Positions 34,676-57,330 of a stretch of 64,000 bases of DNA are shown here, piece after piece. Each line of letters begins with the position of its first letter. The first letter of the stretch is position 1. Position numbers and translations under genes: made by a program. The stretch is from Enoplosus armatus. Taxonomy: Eukaryota; Chordata; Actinopteri; Centrarchiformes; Enoplosidae. Location: contig NC_092184.1 in the NCBI RefSeq assembly GCF_043641665.1, forward strand, positions 4,801,608-4,865,607, given 5' to 3'. The notes below the pieces were generated by a model. That model saw only the letters and a list, made by a program, of their open reading frames with translations. It ran no database searches and had not been told where the DNA came from.

Positions 34676-36499
34676 GTAAGTGACCAAGCCGATCAATAAA
34701 AAATGGTCTATATAAAGATATGAACATTTTTGGTGCTTTTTTTTTTTCTTTTGTGGATCTGTTTTTATTTGTTACAGAAGGGAAGAATGGCACACAATGC
34801 AGAAAGAATAAACTAGTTACATCAACACTAGTTAGAGGTAACAATAGATTTATTAATAGATTAATGAAGCTCTGTGTGATACAGTGACTTGCATTATAGA
34901 CTGTCAGACTGTATTTTGGATGCTTTGTCTTGACTGAAAACTCAAAACCCTTTTTATTTCAGCTTGCATCCGTAGCAGAGCTCAAACTCATAGAGCAGAA
35001 GATAACGTCTTCTTTGCATTGTTATGTATTCCTGATCTCTCTCTGTGTAAATGTTTTTTCTGTTTTTGTGTGAGCTTTGACCCCATTCATCCTTGAACTT
35101 GTAGTTAGCTCATGAACTCCTTGCAGTAAACCTGACTTGATATTTCTGTGTGTGTCTGGGGAAGCAGAGGTCTGGAAGTCCTGTGCGCACACAGTCTAAC
35201 TAGCTGGCACTCTGTGTATGTGTGCTGAAATATGTGTAAGCTAGCTTGTGTGCTTTCTCTGCCATCTTTATCATTGACCTTTCCACATTCCACAACCTGC
35301 TCCTGGAAGTCAGCCCTCATTGGCTGCTACACTGCGTGCTTTGTTTGAACTCGGCCTTGGGATTGGCAGGTTTGTGTGTTTCTGGCTTTGATACGTTGAG
35401 TGGACCTGTTCCTGCTGTGTTGTCAACAGGCCTTTTCCTTATTGATGCTGACACTGCAGTCTGTTAAATAGTAGATAATAGATAATGAAACAAATAGACG
35501 TGTTTCACAGTACTCACTGGCTTTGATGAGGAAGTCCTATAATAATCTGATCAGATGTCTTTTAGTGTATGTTTTAAATGTATGTTAAATTACTATTTTC
35601 CTGATGAAAGTGGAAAGAGTATATGGAAGATTATCATAATTTTAAAGCAGTTTATTCATTCAGTTTCTAATTCCCTTACATTAGTCTGAAATATCTGATG
35701 TGTTGTTAGATATTAGTTAGTATGGCAACAAGACATCCATAAAAACAAAATTTTGTTTTATTTGGGAAGCCATTCACAGTATAAAATGTAGTAGAGTAAG
35801 TCTGTGAAATCATTGTCAGTTTCAGGCATCTTGTGTTCACTACAATAAATCTCTGGAGTATCCCTGTGAAATAGATGTTTATTCACCTGTTTTAATTTGA
35901 TGTATGTTAAAACTATACAACTATTTATTCAGATTGGAAACACTCCTAGAGTAACAAGGTGGGCCACAGAGTGAATAATCAGTTATTTTTGTTTTCCAAG
36001 CAGCATTTAAGTATGATTTAAAACATTAATGCTGACACACGAGCATTTAGCCTTGACTCACTATCTGTGTGTCCTCTGTCATGTCTTTGGTGATGGATCT
36101 GTTTATATTAGCAGGCAGACATGGTATTTCATGGTAGGCTGCCTTGAGCAGACTGCTAGGAATAGCAATAATTCAGTCATATTGAGCTATATTGTAATTC
36201 TGTTGTGCCAAAGTGAGTCATATTGTCATGTGACAAAAGCAAAAAATACACATTAAAAGCTAATCTATAAAAATAATATATGTCCTCCTCATAAACTAAA
36301 TAACTGACTGGAGATGCAACAAATGAGAATGTCTCATAACCCATCCTCTTTATTGGCTTCACTGACTTCATAGTTGTATTTGGGGCATTCATGTGCTGTT
36401 TATTATTGAAGCCGTAATTATATATTTTGAATTAATAGTTGATGTATGGTTGTATTGGATTGGATTCATAGATTAACAGATTTAACGCCACCTGTACAG

Positions 36500-36730
36500 T
36501 TAAAATCAAGTAAAACTGAAACAATAGCTATAAAGTTATAATCCGTTAATCGTTTAAGTATTTTTTTTTCTAGCAAAAATATCTTTAGGTTTAATGCATC
36601 TGAAGATGTCACTTTGGGTTTGATTTTAAATTATGATTTTCACTTTTTTTCTGATATTTTATAGACCAAGCGATTAATCAGTTAATTATTATTAAAACCG
36701 GCGTATTAATTAATGAAATAGTTACAGACC
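36500..36730. repeat. Degenerate TAGGGCTGCAA-family MITE
   Basis: GATATTTTATAGACCAAGCG and ATTAATCAGTTAATTATTAT match the ends of other copies. The centre is diverged. Confidence 0.5.
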
Positions 36731-36885
36731 AAAAATACGTGTAAAAGTCACCTGACAGTATAGGAAACAACATACACCTTTACACCATGACGGCAGATTT
36801 GTTATGTGTGGCAGGAAGGAAAGCTTTCAGTGTCTTATATCTTTTACTTTTATTACAGGACCTGCTAATAGACCCGTGCTAGTGG

Positions 36886-36888
<3 letters not shown>

Positions 36889-36923
<35 letters not shown>
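36889..36923. repeat. (CT)n tract at a promoter
   Basis: About 17 CT units lie directly before the GC-rich promoter at 36.93-37.25 kb. Confidence 0.9.
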
Positions 36924-36926
<3 letters not shown>

Positions 36927-37253
36927 CCTTCCTCGCTCTCCCGCTGACGTCATGATACTGGGCCGCGTTTTGCTGAAACCATAGGAATGCGACACACTTT
37001 GTATTTACAGCCCAAAGCTACAACACTGACTTTTCTGTAGTCTACGTGGGTTTTTTACGCCAACGTGTGTTGTCTGTCACCGTGTCCGGTTCAGTTTTTT
37101 AATGAAGACGTAACGACGCTTCCGAGTTGAATTTTCGTCGCGGAAACAACTTTGTTGCTGCAGGGAGTCTGTTTTTCCCCCCCCTCGTCCTCAGCTGCGT
37201 TTCCGACATGAGATCAGGTGGATAGTGTGTTGCTGCTGGCTTAAAGAGTACCT
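36924..37253 (+). promoter_or_regulatory. pak4: Second candidate promoter and first exon of pak4
   Basis: A CpG-bearing block follows the (CT)n tract. It holds a perfect cAMP-response element TGACGTCA at 36945-36952. A donor GTGAGTA starts at 37254, so a first exon could end at 37253. No ATG frame continues through the donor, so it is non-coding. It would join the acceptor at 45734. Confidence 0.55.
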
Positions 37254-38800
37254 GTGAGTATTTCCGACAATAATGTTGAGAATAATAATGTACACATTTG
37301 TATCGTTGTATTGTATTTTGACTCCCAGTTTGTCGTGAGTAAAGCAAGTTAAGGTTTAAGTGTGTAGGTTTAAGTTACAACTTCTGGTAGGGCTGTGCTC
37401 CGTTTCTGGGACCGAGCGAAAGTTAATCTGGGCCACAACAACAAAACTCGGTTGTTAAAATCTCACAGCAGGGATTAACTGTGAGTCAGAAAAAAAAGCA
37501 TAATAACTTTATTGTTTGCCTCGTGTGAAGGGAGGTAGCGATCAGCCAGGCAGCGAGTGAGTGAAGGATGATTTTCTGTTTCACAGCCCTGTTGGACTGC
37601 TGGGAACTGACTGACTCTCTGTTAACTCTCCTCCTCTCCTGACTATTGCCATTTAAACCTGTTACTGACTGCTCATATTTGTGACTGTCAAGACAGCTGT
37701 TGGACTCTGCTCCGGTCATCTGTCTCTTTGCACAAGTGTTGGTGACACATGGAGATGAGGGGAGAACAGATTTTGGTGGTGATTCACTGTTACCCTGTGA
37801 CCTTGTGTTAAAACTTGGTAGGAAGTTGGGTACTTGTGCCCTTCTGTGCAGGAAGTTTGTTTTATACATTTTATGTTACTTAACAAAAGGGAGTAGTTTG
37901 GAGTTCCTAGTCTGAGATATAGAGGATGGGGTTACCAGTGCTTGCTCATTTTTGAGTGCTGTCATTTGAAGTTTGGAAGAAGAGAAATCTGTGGTCCTAA
38001 GGCATATTTATTATTGTAGGATATATCATTGGGTTCTTATAGCTGGTAGGTAAACTACACAGATTCAGTTAAGTCTAAGATTGTCTACAAAGCAAATATC
38101 TAAATTACCTAGCAAAACCTACATTTTAGTTATTCCTGATTTCAATATCTGAGTTTTAGTTGTTATATTAATGTCTTCAAGTTACTGGACTCAAAAAAAT
38201 GATCAAATCCAAAAAGTTGGAATAATGGATATTCCACAATAGTGTAACTATTGTCAGTGTTGGGCTAGAGTTGTTCACCTAAGTCAGTTGCCATCAGTGT
38301 TGTGATTTCAGGCTGGTCTTCAGTGAGTATTATCTCTCCAGATTATACTATGGGCTCACGTATGCAGAGATTCAGTCATGGTGGCTCCTTCAAATTGTAA
38401 ACATTAAACATATTTAGGGTTTCACTTAAGTCATGAGTTGGGTCTTTGATATGCAGTCCTACCCTAATGTCTTACGTGGAAGAGTGATAGCCAATGAAAG
38501 CCCCCGGATGATCAGTACAGTCAATAAGAGTATGATATTCTGTTTTGACCAGATCTTCTCTGTGCTCTAAAGAAATGGCTGAAATCCTTTGTTCTATGTT
38601 GTTACACTGAGATTTCATAATATTAACATCAGCTGAGCATCAGCTGCCCGATGCAGTTTCATGTCATGGGAACTTAAGGAAGCGTAACAACCAGTTCTGT
38701 ATCTTAACTACCTAATTTACTGTAATAGTAGACAGATGTAAGCAGGCCCACTTGCTCTTACAGTAAAGCTGAGACTGTCACACACGCACAGTGTTGTGAA

Positions 38801-39156
38801 CCAGTGGTGGAAGAAGTAGTCAGAAGTAAATTTACCAATACAACAATGTAAAAATACTCCATTACAAGTGGAAGTACTGTATTTAAAAAGTACACGAGTA
38901 CTGTCAGCAAAATAATTAGTATTATCAGCAACATATACTTAAAGTATCAAAAGTAGAAGTACTCATGCTGCAGTAAAATGTTCCCCTCCTCTAATTTATT
39001 ATTTAACTACTTTATATACAGTTAGGTAGTTTAGTTCAGTGGATCCCACTCCAGTGAAGTGGAAGTATAAAGTAGCTTAAAACATAAATACTCAAGTAAA
39101 GTACAAGCACCTCAGAATTGTACTTGAGTAAATGTACTTACTTACCTTCCACCACA
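38801..39156. mobile_element. Complete non-autonomous hAT-type MITE with 8-bp duplication
   Basis: The 356-bp element begins CCAGTGGTGGAAG and ends CTTCCACCACA. Exact 8-bp repeats GTTGTGAA flank it at 38793-38800 and 39157-39164. The interior is rich in AGTACTT-type words and has no open frame. A diverged relative lies at 23.3 kb. Confidence 0.88.
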
Positions 39157-39275
39157 GTTGTGAATGGACTGATGGTTGTTAGAGCAGTCAGTAGCTCCAA
39201 GGTCACACAGTGTACCATATGTTTGCACAGCACTTTATAAATCTGGGAAACGTTGGGAGAGAGGTGCTGTCCTTA

Positions 39276-39296
39276 GTGTGTGTGTGTGTGTGTGTG
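39276..39296. repeat. (GT)n microsatellite
   Basis: About ten GT units in pak4 5' intronic sequence. Confidence 0.85.
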
Positions 39297-40319
39297 GTTG
39301 TCTGTGTTTGCGGTAGTGAGAGAACAGGCTATTAATTATCACCCCTGATTCAGCACCAGCAAGCTAATGTAAGAGCACCAAAACAACAATGGTAACCTGA
39401 ATACTGCTGTCTGCTTGTTGGCGTCTCATTTTTTTTAAAATCAGTCTCTCTGTTCCATCTCATTGAAGAGCTAATACCCGTGTATTGATCGCCACCTCAA
39501 AAGACCACTTACGTAAACACACTGTATATTAAAGCCAGTGTGAGAAATGGCTGCCTGACAAACACTGGTAATGTTTAAATGTTTATTTTGCCTTGGCTGG
39601 TAATTTTGTCTGCTCCACCAGTTGCTTTTGCAGGTTACCAGCTATCATTTAGAGGCTATTTATTTATTTATTGCCTCAATTATGGAAATGTGTCGAGCAC
39701 AATATTGACTGTGTGGTCTGCTTATAGAAAACTTGGTTTCACTTTCTCCACACTTTGTCTGGAGGTTGCGGCTGCAGTCCAGAGTAGAAGAATAAAATAC
39801 AACCAAGAGCAAAAAAATATTTTGTATACCTGGGTCATTTTGGCAGTGCACCACTAGCTTGTCTATCAGCTGTAGCAACCATAGTAGCAACCGTTTCCTG
39901 GTTAGTTACAGCGAACAGGGCAACAATTATTGTCAAACTATATGCTGACATTGTTCAGCTGAAATCAGGTCTGTCTGTGGAAACACTTCAAACATGACAT
40001 TTACGACGGCATCACATGAGTGTGTCGATTAGCAGAACGAGACAAAACCACACTGGAAGGCGAGAAATAACTAATGCTACAGAGTGTTTAACGCCGCAGA
40101 TATGTGACCGTACTCAGCCGTAGAGAATATATAATTTAAACATATTGTCGAAGTGCTTAAGCCCTGCTATAACGTGCCTTCACGTGTGCATGTTAGTCAG
40201 TCTGTTGTGCCTGCCCTATACAAAGCAGCACAAGCTGCAGTTGTTCAGGAATTATCAGCAGGTCAGAGTGTTGAATGGACTCATTAACTGTTATAGTAAT
40301 AATTATGGCCAATGAGTGA

Positions 40320-40432
40320 CAAATGACAATTTTTTGTTTTCCCTGCTGTACCGAAAATATAGCAAACCGTGACCCCAAAACCGAGGTACATGCCGAACCG
40401 TACATTTTGTGTACCAATACACCCCTAGTATT
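40320..40432. repeat. hAT-like element end fragment
   Basis: AACCGTGACCCCAAAACCG, then AGGTACATGCCGAACCGTAC, then GTGTACCAATACACCCCTAG matches the terminal text of a common fish hAT group. The opposite end was not found, so the left boundary is open. Confidence 0.55.
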
Positions 40433-41314
40433 GGATGCCTAAAAAAGAGGTTAATTACTGACCCGCCCATCACAACGTTGCGCTGACACAGGCCAAATCA
40501 CCCACCATCACAAGTAAATTCTCAACCCGTGGGAAATGGTGTATTAAAATTTTAACTACTATGAATTTTTTACATTTGATCATTTTGTGTAACATTTCTT
40601 GGTCTAATTGAAACTTGATTCCAATTCTGGGCATATTTGAGCAAGAAAAAAAAACAAATTATGTTGAAAGAAACTACTTTGTTTGATTAATGTTAACTGT
40701 TGTTTGTCAGAAATGACTTGACAGCCATGCTTTTGTGATGTGGGTCCTGTCTACTATATTGATAACACTATACATTTGTGGTGGTAGGTTTAGGATTGCT
40801 TTCAGGAATCAATAAGCATGTTTTTTAGCAAATCCAAAGCCCTTGTAAAGATCTGGTTCCAATTCAGAACCGCTTCATTCCCGACTGTATCAATGCAGCT
40901 AAATAGTATTATTGTGACTGACAGTGTCTTTCAGAGTGTGGACCACCCATGTACAATACTTGAATCAGACCAGAGGACAGCAGCTTGATCCAGAGCTCAT
41001 CAGCCTGGCTCTGGCCCACTGACCAGACAGGCTTTCTCACTGTTCAGCCAGGCATACATGGGTGGCAATGGAGCACTGCAAAGGGAGAGAGGAAAAGTGG
41101 GGGAAACTATTAAAGGGGGAAGGAGAACAGAGAGAGTGAGTCGAGGGGAATGGTTTGTGTAGAAGGAGACGATGATGAGATAGTGATGGATTTTGAGTAG
41201 GAGGGTGGGGAAAACACAGGGAAGCTATAACTACAGTGATTGTTGTATTCAGGGAGGGACCTGCTTGTTTTGCTCTTTGAGAGGAGGGGCCCTCTTATAG
41301 CTTCTGGTTTACAC

Positions 41315-41334
41315 TGTGTGTGTGTGTGTGTGTG
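41315..41334. repeat. (GT)n microsatellite
   Basis: About ten GT units in pak4 5' intronic sequence, next to a purine-rich GGAGGGGAGAG block. Confidence 0.85.
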
Positions 41335-44300
41335 GAGGGGAGAGCATTAACACTGTTGAGTGGCTGGCAGGGTGCAGCTGTTAGCTGATTGGCTATTTTA
41401 GCATCAAGTTAAAGGCCCACCATAAGATTTTCCTGTCCAAAGCCATGTCCCATTTGTAGAACATAATTAATACTACTACTAATCTTTGAGCTTTTATATA
41501 TGTAACAGTAACATTCAGTATATCACACCTTTGGATTGCGGCATTTAAGATCTGTGTTTAAGTCCTTGTTGTTTTACTTCATAGTGTCTGAATGTCTTAC
41601 TAGGTCTCAAAAAGTATTGATTTTGATTCACGGTGTAATTAAGTTTGCAAATATGGTTTAATGTTGCATTTTATTCTTAAAAAAGCAGATTGTCTTTAGT
41701 TCACTACATATCTTGTGTGTTTCCATTTAATTCATTAAGTCCATATTTCGTAGAAACATTAAATGAAGCAAATCTTCCAGTGGTCAAGAAGAACAGACAC
41801 CTGTTGCTCTCATCCTCCTGTCTGACACTGTTCTTCTCACACAGTGTTTCCTGTTTAATTGTGATGGGGATATGGAGTGGAGTGTGGTCGGCTGAGCCCA
41901 GGGGCTGTCTGGGTTGGGGGGAGTGACCATACACCTGCTGCAGCTGTTAATCACTCTCCTTGACAATGCAGGCCTGGAGCTCACCTGTTCCTCCAACATC
42001 TGTCTGACTCTCTGCCTGTCAGTACAAGGCTTGTGTGATACGGGAAAATATATCAAATGTTTTTGTTTTGTTTTTTGATAATGCCTGATAGCATTTAATA
42101 TATATATTAATATATTTGATAATATTTGACACGTCTTATGGATACATACGTTGTACGTGACCTATTTATATTCCTTCACCATTTTATATCAAAATCAAAA
42201 GCAGTCAAAATGAGGCACAAATACACATTACTTTTATCATTTATCGTCCACTGAGAGAGCTACACTGAATTGCATACCCAGACACACATTGTCATGTAAA
42301 GCCCTGCATCTGTTTCCCACACAGTTATGTTTATTCTTACTACAGGGACAGTCAACTACGTACGTGCCACCTAGTGAATAAAGTTCTCTCTCAAATCAAA
42401 AAGGATCTTTGAAGTCATAATAATCTGTTTTCTGTTTGCCACTCAGCCTTCGCTACATCTAAAACGTATCGTGTCTTGGCTCTTGACAGCAGCAGTGAAA
42501 TCTTTCACCCACAGTACTCAAGCTAAGAGTTCCAGATATCTCCAGATGCAGCAAAAAGCTCAGGATTTAAAAGCCACAATCCTCCATGATTCACAGCCAG
42601 ACCACTGTCTGTGAATATGACGCGCTCAATGTCATTCTCAGTCCCCACATGACTATTCTTCATACTGATTTACGGCCTGTTGAAGCTCCTTTCAATAATG
42701 TATTACGACTCAAGCCATTAACTAACAGCCCTAACTGTTCCCATCTTGCCGATAGTAGATCTAATCATAATGTGTGTACATATTGGTTTATGTTATTTTA
42801 CTCTGTAGGTAATATGATAATTTCTCAAGCCACCTCTTCCAGTCTTCATTAGTTTCATCCTTCCTTCAAACAGTAGTTACCATCTGTGTCCTGGAGTTCA
42901 GATGCATTGATTGACCGTGTTGCTGTATCAGCCTAACACTAATGACACGTCTCTACAGTGATTTATCTCTCTCTCTCTTCTCTGTTGTCACCAGACTAAT
43001 TACGACTGGAAAGAGGCATTTATCACCACTGTTGTAACTTCACTGTTATGAGATAGTTATGCTAATGGTTATGAAGAGTTAGTAGGTGGGTGGAGATGAA
43101 CCCTGTTCTTTCAGGGTAGTAACTGAACATCTATCTTAATGTGGACCTAACTTCACTGACTGTATGACATGAAATCACCTTCCACTTTGAGGATACTGGC
43201 TCTACGTGAATAGTTAAGTATGGGAAATTAGATTTACTCAAACATTTGAGATTAGCAGTGATGACGACATCTGGTAAAGTTATGGGGAATTTCTGTCACT
43301 TCTAGAAATTAAGTGGAATACATGGTGATTTATATTCTCATTCTGTGTTCTCATTAAAAAGCTATGATATTAGATAGTAATTTTTAATTAAGCTATGAGA
43401 TAAACACATCATGCCTGAGGATATGAGCGGTGTTGTTTTCTTCCATCTTAATCTCTATAAACAGATCTGTAGGCAGGGGACAAGATTTTGGTGTCAGAAG
43501 CGTTCTGGTTTCCATTTGTAGTACGAATGGTATTGACCAATCACGTTTGGGTGGGCTAGAGCAAAAGAGGTGGAACGCATTAACCGAAATGCAATCTGTT
43601 TCTCATGTCTCAAGTTAGCTAATCGATGCTTCCATCTTAACCAGCTAGCCAGTTTGATTTGTGTGAAAAAGTGTTTGGGCACTTGTGCATGACTGCATAA
43701 ATCCAACAAAATATTGGAAATGGATTGATGCATAAAATACTGTTTGCACCATTAATAACAAACAAAGTATTCATAATAAACTGCCAATATATGGATATTT
43801 ATCATATGCACACTAGCGCAGAGATATCCTGATTTCTTTGTACTGTTTGTAGCAGAGTGTCGTGTTAAAGTTCTGTGTCAGTGCTGTCGAGGCTGTGTTG
43901 TTGGCTGTGAACCTCACTTTTCCCAGTGTGTTCCTGGGCGGGTCCTGTTAGACTTCAAACACTCCTGCTGCGAAAGGCTTTATTAACACCGCAGACTGTG
44001 AGCTCGGCAGCGTGACTCATGGCCTCTAACTCATGACCCGCCCAGATCACCCTCTCTCATCTCACCCGCCCACCATCCGCCTCTCCCTTTCTGGTCCTCA
44101 CATCCCTGCATCTTTTTCATTGCCTTGTTTTTATCTTCCCCTGTTTTTTGTTCTTGGGTTGGGTACAGTATTTTGTTTAAAAACAAGAAGAGAGAGAGAA
44201 TTTAACAGGCCAACTGTCCCACCACTCCTGTTGCCCCCTCTGGTCTGCTGCCCAGCAGGGTCTGGTTCTGCTCATAACACACTGATCACTCGCAGCCTCT

Positions 44301-45734
44301 GTTTGGCTTTGTTTGAGTGTCTCCTTTGATACCCACTGACAAAGCAGCAAGGTTGAGAGGGAGACTATTCAGTAGTAGTCAGTAGTCGTCAGTCCCGATG
44401 GATGGTCTGTTATGTGTGCAGATACAATAATTACAGATGCCTTTCAATAAGGCAACTTGGGAATTTCCTTTGGATGATTGCATGACATTTGGTAAGTAGG
44501 CTTGCAATTTCAGAAATGTCTTGTAAGCTTAGAAAAGCAGCATAAATTATGTAGCCTCTAATACAATATTGGGTATAACTAGTTATACTGGGTAAAACTA
44601 CAAAGCTCGTTGACGTCATAGCGGAAATGACGAGAAACTTCAATGCACAGTGGTTGATCTGCAGCGCTGAGTGACCATCATTGATGACTCGCTCCCTCAG
44701 CCCTCGAAGGGTCGATCTCACAAATTCTCACAAAAACTTGAGGTTTCCAAAGAAATGGAATGACACGATTAATCACGCAGCTCAAGACCGTGAAACTGAA
44801 GCAGCTAAAAGGAATTCGGCTGACATTCATGTTATAATTTATGTTTTTATGAACGTTTTGAATATCCTCTGTTGACTGAATTTGATGGTACACTTTGAGG
44901 CTATACTTTGTGGTGACACTGTACTGGACTGTAGTATTTCGTAGAGTATGCATGTGTTTTATCTGACAGAGAATGAGCTGTCACCAGCAGACTGGACTGT
45001 ACAGTTTGTTGTGAACATGCACAGTATGTACTGCACATAGCAGAAAGTGACACCTGAGCTCTGACAGTCAGTGTGTTTGAGACGGTGAGAAAAGCAGCAA
45101 GTGATGCAGAGGAAATGGCTCATCGAAGTTGCTCTAATGTTGTCCCCCTCCAGGCTAGCTGTGTTGTTGTGCCCATTAGTTAATGCTGGAGCAGGAGCAG
45201 TTGTCATGTCATTAGTGATGGGAGACCAGCAGTGAGCCTATTGTAGAGCCTGCTGATGACCTTCAGCTAAAGGTCACAGCTGGTTTAGTGCCAGCATGCC
45301 GATAAATGCTCAATGGGCCGAAATAAGCCAATTGGGTGGCTGTGTATTTTCTGAACTACACACAGCATTTTTATCATGTTTATGTGAGTTTGCAAATAAG
45401 GACTTTTTTTTATCTACTTTAGTTTAGTTTGGTTGCTACTTTATAAGCTGTCAGTTACTGAGCATTGTGCAGAATGGGGTTTAAATGGTTTTACTCTCTC
45501 GGTCATTGATTGCATTTTATAGGAAACCACACTCAGTCAGCATTCAAAGCTAATTTTAAATGCTGATCGATTGTTATTTGGACCATGAAAAGTTCCTTTT
45601 AATGGAGTAAAGACAGTAGTTGAGTGTTGTCTGAAGTTGCCTGTATGCATGCATGTGTGGTATGTTTTACATATATCATTTGGAAGTGTTACATTTGCAT
45701 TTGTTTCTCAGTCTTTCCTGTTTCCTCCCTGCAG

Positions 45735-45770
45735 GTCTGATGCTAGGCTGCAGCTGCCTCAGCCGCCATC
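45735..45770 (+). other. pak4: pak4 5'UTR part of the first coding exon
   Basis: A CCTCCCTGCAG acceptor precedes 45735. Thirty-six bases later GCCGCCATCATG gives a good initiation context (A at -3). Confidence 0.85.
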
Positions 45771-55704
<9,934 letters not shown>

Positions 55705-57330
55705 GACATGTGACACACTAAGACCTCCAGACTCTGGAGGGCATCATGTGCAGGTTCAGATGGAACAGAATACTCCTGCACACAGAGGTCACGGATGAGG
55801 TGTCTGTGGGCAAATCTCAGAAAGTGCTGGTGAGCTGCAGTGTGAACTGGGTGTGCAGGAGTATTCAATTTTTCTTATGTTAGTCACTGAACTATGGGGA
55901 GTGACTTCCCTTAACAAGAGGCAATAAGGTGGTGAGTGTGAGTGTGAGAGAGAGTGTGAGTGTGAGAGAGGGTGAGAGCGAGAACGTGTGTGTAAACACA
56001 TGTTGCCAACACTGTTAATGACAGTGTTTCATGGCTTATACATGTGTGAGCTCTCACTTTGAGAGAGTTGAGTGATTTTAGCCGATTTCATGTAAACATT
56101 TTGTTTTATCTGAAGGGCCTGACCTGGAAAGATAAAGGACTGTGGCTGTTTTTTATTTTTCCATTTGGACCTTACCTGGATTTTAAGTGTGAAGGTGGGG
56201 TTTTGCACACCAATCGGATGCTTTGAAGGAGCCGTGAGCCCATTGACTGATTTTAGCGACATTTTAATCTCACTGTTTGAAAGTCTGGAAACCGAGTTTT
56301 CACACTACAAAGACTTCTCTCACGGATGGATCCCAGACTCGGACACTATCCTCATCACACCCAGAACTTACTACTGAGGGAGGACATCTTTTGACCCAGA
56401 CATGAGTCAGACAGACTTTATTTTGTAGCCATATAAATACTAGCTTCCTGTTGTAAACAAGCAAACATACACTAAGTCAAAAGGTAAACACTGGAGTTGT
56501 CGTTTTTTTTAACAGATGATTTTTTCTTATTTCCTCCTTATTTTCCTGTGTAAGTACAATGAACATAGAGAGATATATATCAGTTTTGATGTTTTACTAT
56601 CTCTAATTTGTGATTGTTTTATTATTATTATTATTATTATTATTTGTTTCCTGGTTTATTTTAGAGAGATGTGATTTTTGAAGCACTGTTGGCGAGAGAT
56701 AGAAGCTGCACTCCCAGTTGATTCCAGATAATAGACACTAGACATTTGTTTTGTTTTGTTGTTTTAGACCAGACCAGGTAGGACTTTTTGACCGTAAACC
56801 TCAGTGGTCAAGATGTCACTCGAGCAGCAAAGGAAAAGCAGAGAGAGAACAAGAGAACAGCCCCTTAAAACGGAATGGGTATAAAATCCTGACAAAACAT
56901 CATACACGTGTGAGCATTTTTTAGGTTTTTGTTTTTAAAAGAGCTTTTCCAGACCCTTTTATTAAATCTTTAATTAACTATTTCAGCTGACAGAGTTAAC
57001 TCACTTCACAAACTAATGGTTCTTCTGAGGTAGAAAATTAACAAGCTGTTTTTTAGGCAAGTTGTTTTTGTTCTGTGGTGCACATCAGCTTCCTTATAAC
57101 GTCATGCTCTTTTTAGTTACGTGGCCGGCTGCTGATGTGGAGGAGTACTCATTGTGTTCCTCTACTACACTGGTTGTTCGATTGAACCGATTAATGTTTG
57201 ATTGCCTAGTTAAAGCATCTGGCTATTGAATCCACCTCATAGTGTGAGTGGTAGAAAGGAGCAAACAGTAGGTTTTTGTCATCCCACGATTCCCTAATTT
57301 ATAAACAATAAAGGAAAGCTCTTACAAGAC
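55705..57330 (+). other. pak4: pak4 3'UTR to first good poly(A) signal
   Basis: No further coding is seen after the TGA. AATAAA occurs at 57307-57312 and ATTAAA at about 56960. A (GTGAGAG)-type purine-rich block lies at 55933-55980 and a (TTA)n tract near 56622-56645. The open frame at 56165-56377 has no features. Confidence 0.5.

Larger units (their letters stand above)
27501..45734 (+). other. pak4: Large 5' intron region of pak4
   Basis: About 18 kb separate the upstream candidate first exon from the first coding exon. The interval holds a second promoter at about 37 kb, two weak exon candidates, several MITEs, a long (GT)n tract and an old interspersed-repeat copy. No open frame in it looks like protein. 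Confidence 0.55.

Noticed and set aside
37099..37347. Minus-strand frame over the 37-kb promoter
   Set aside because: It overlaps a promoter and first exon of the opposite strand and has no recognisable features.
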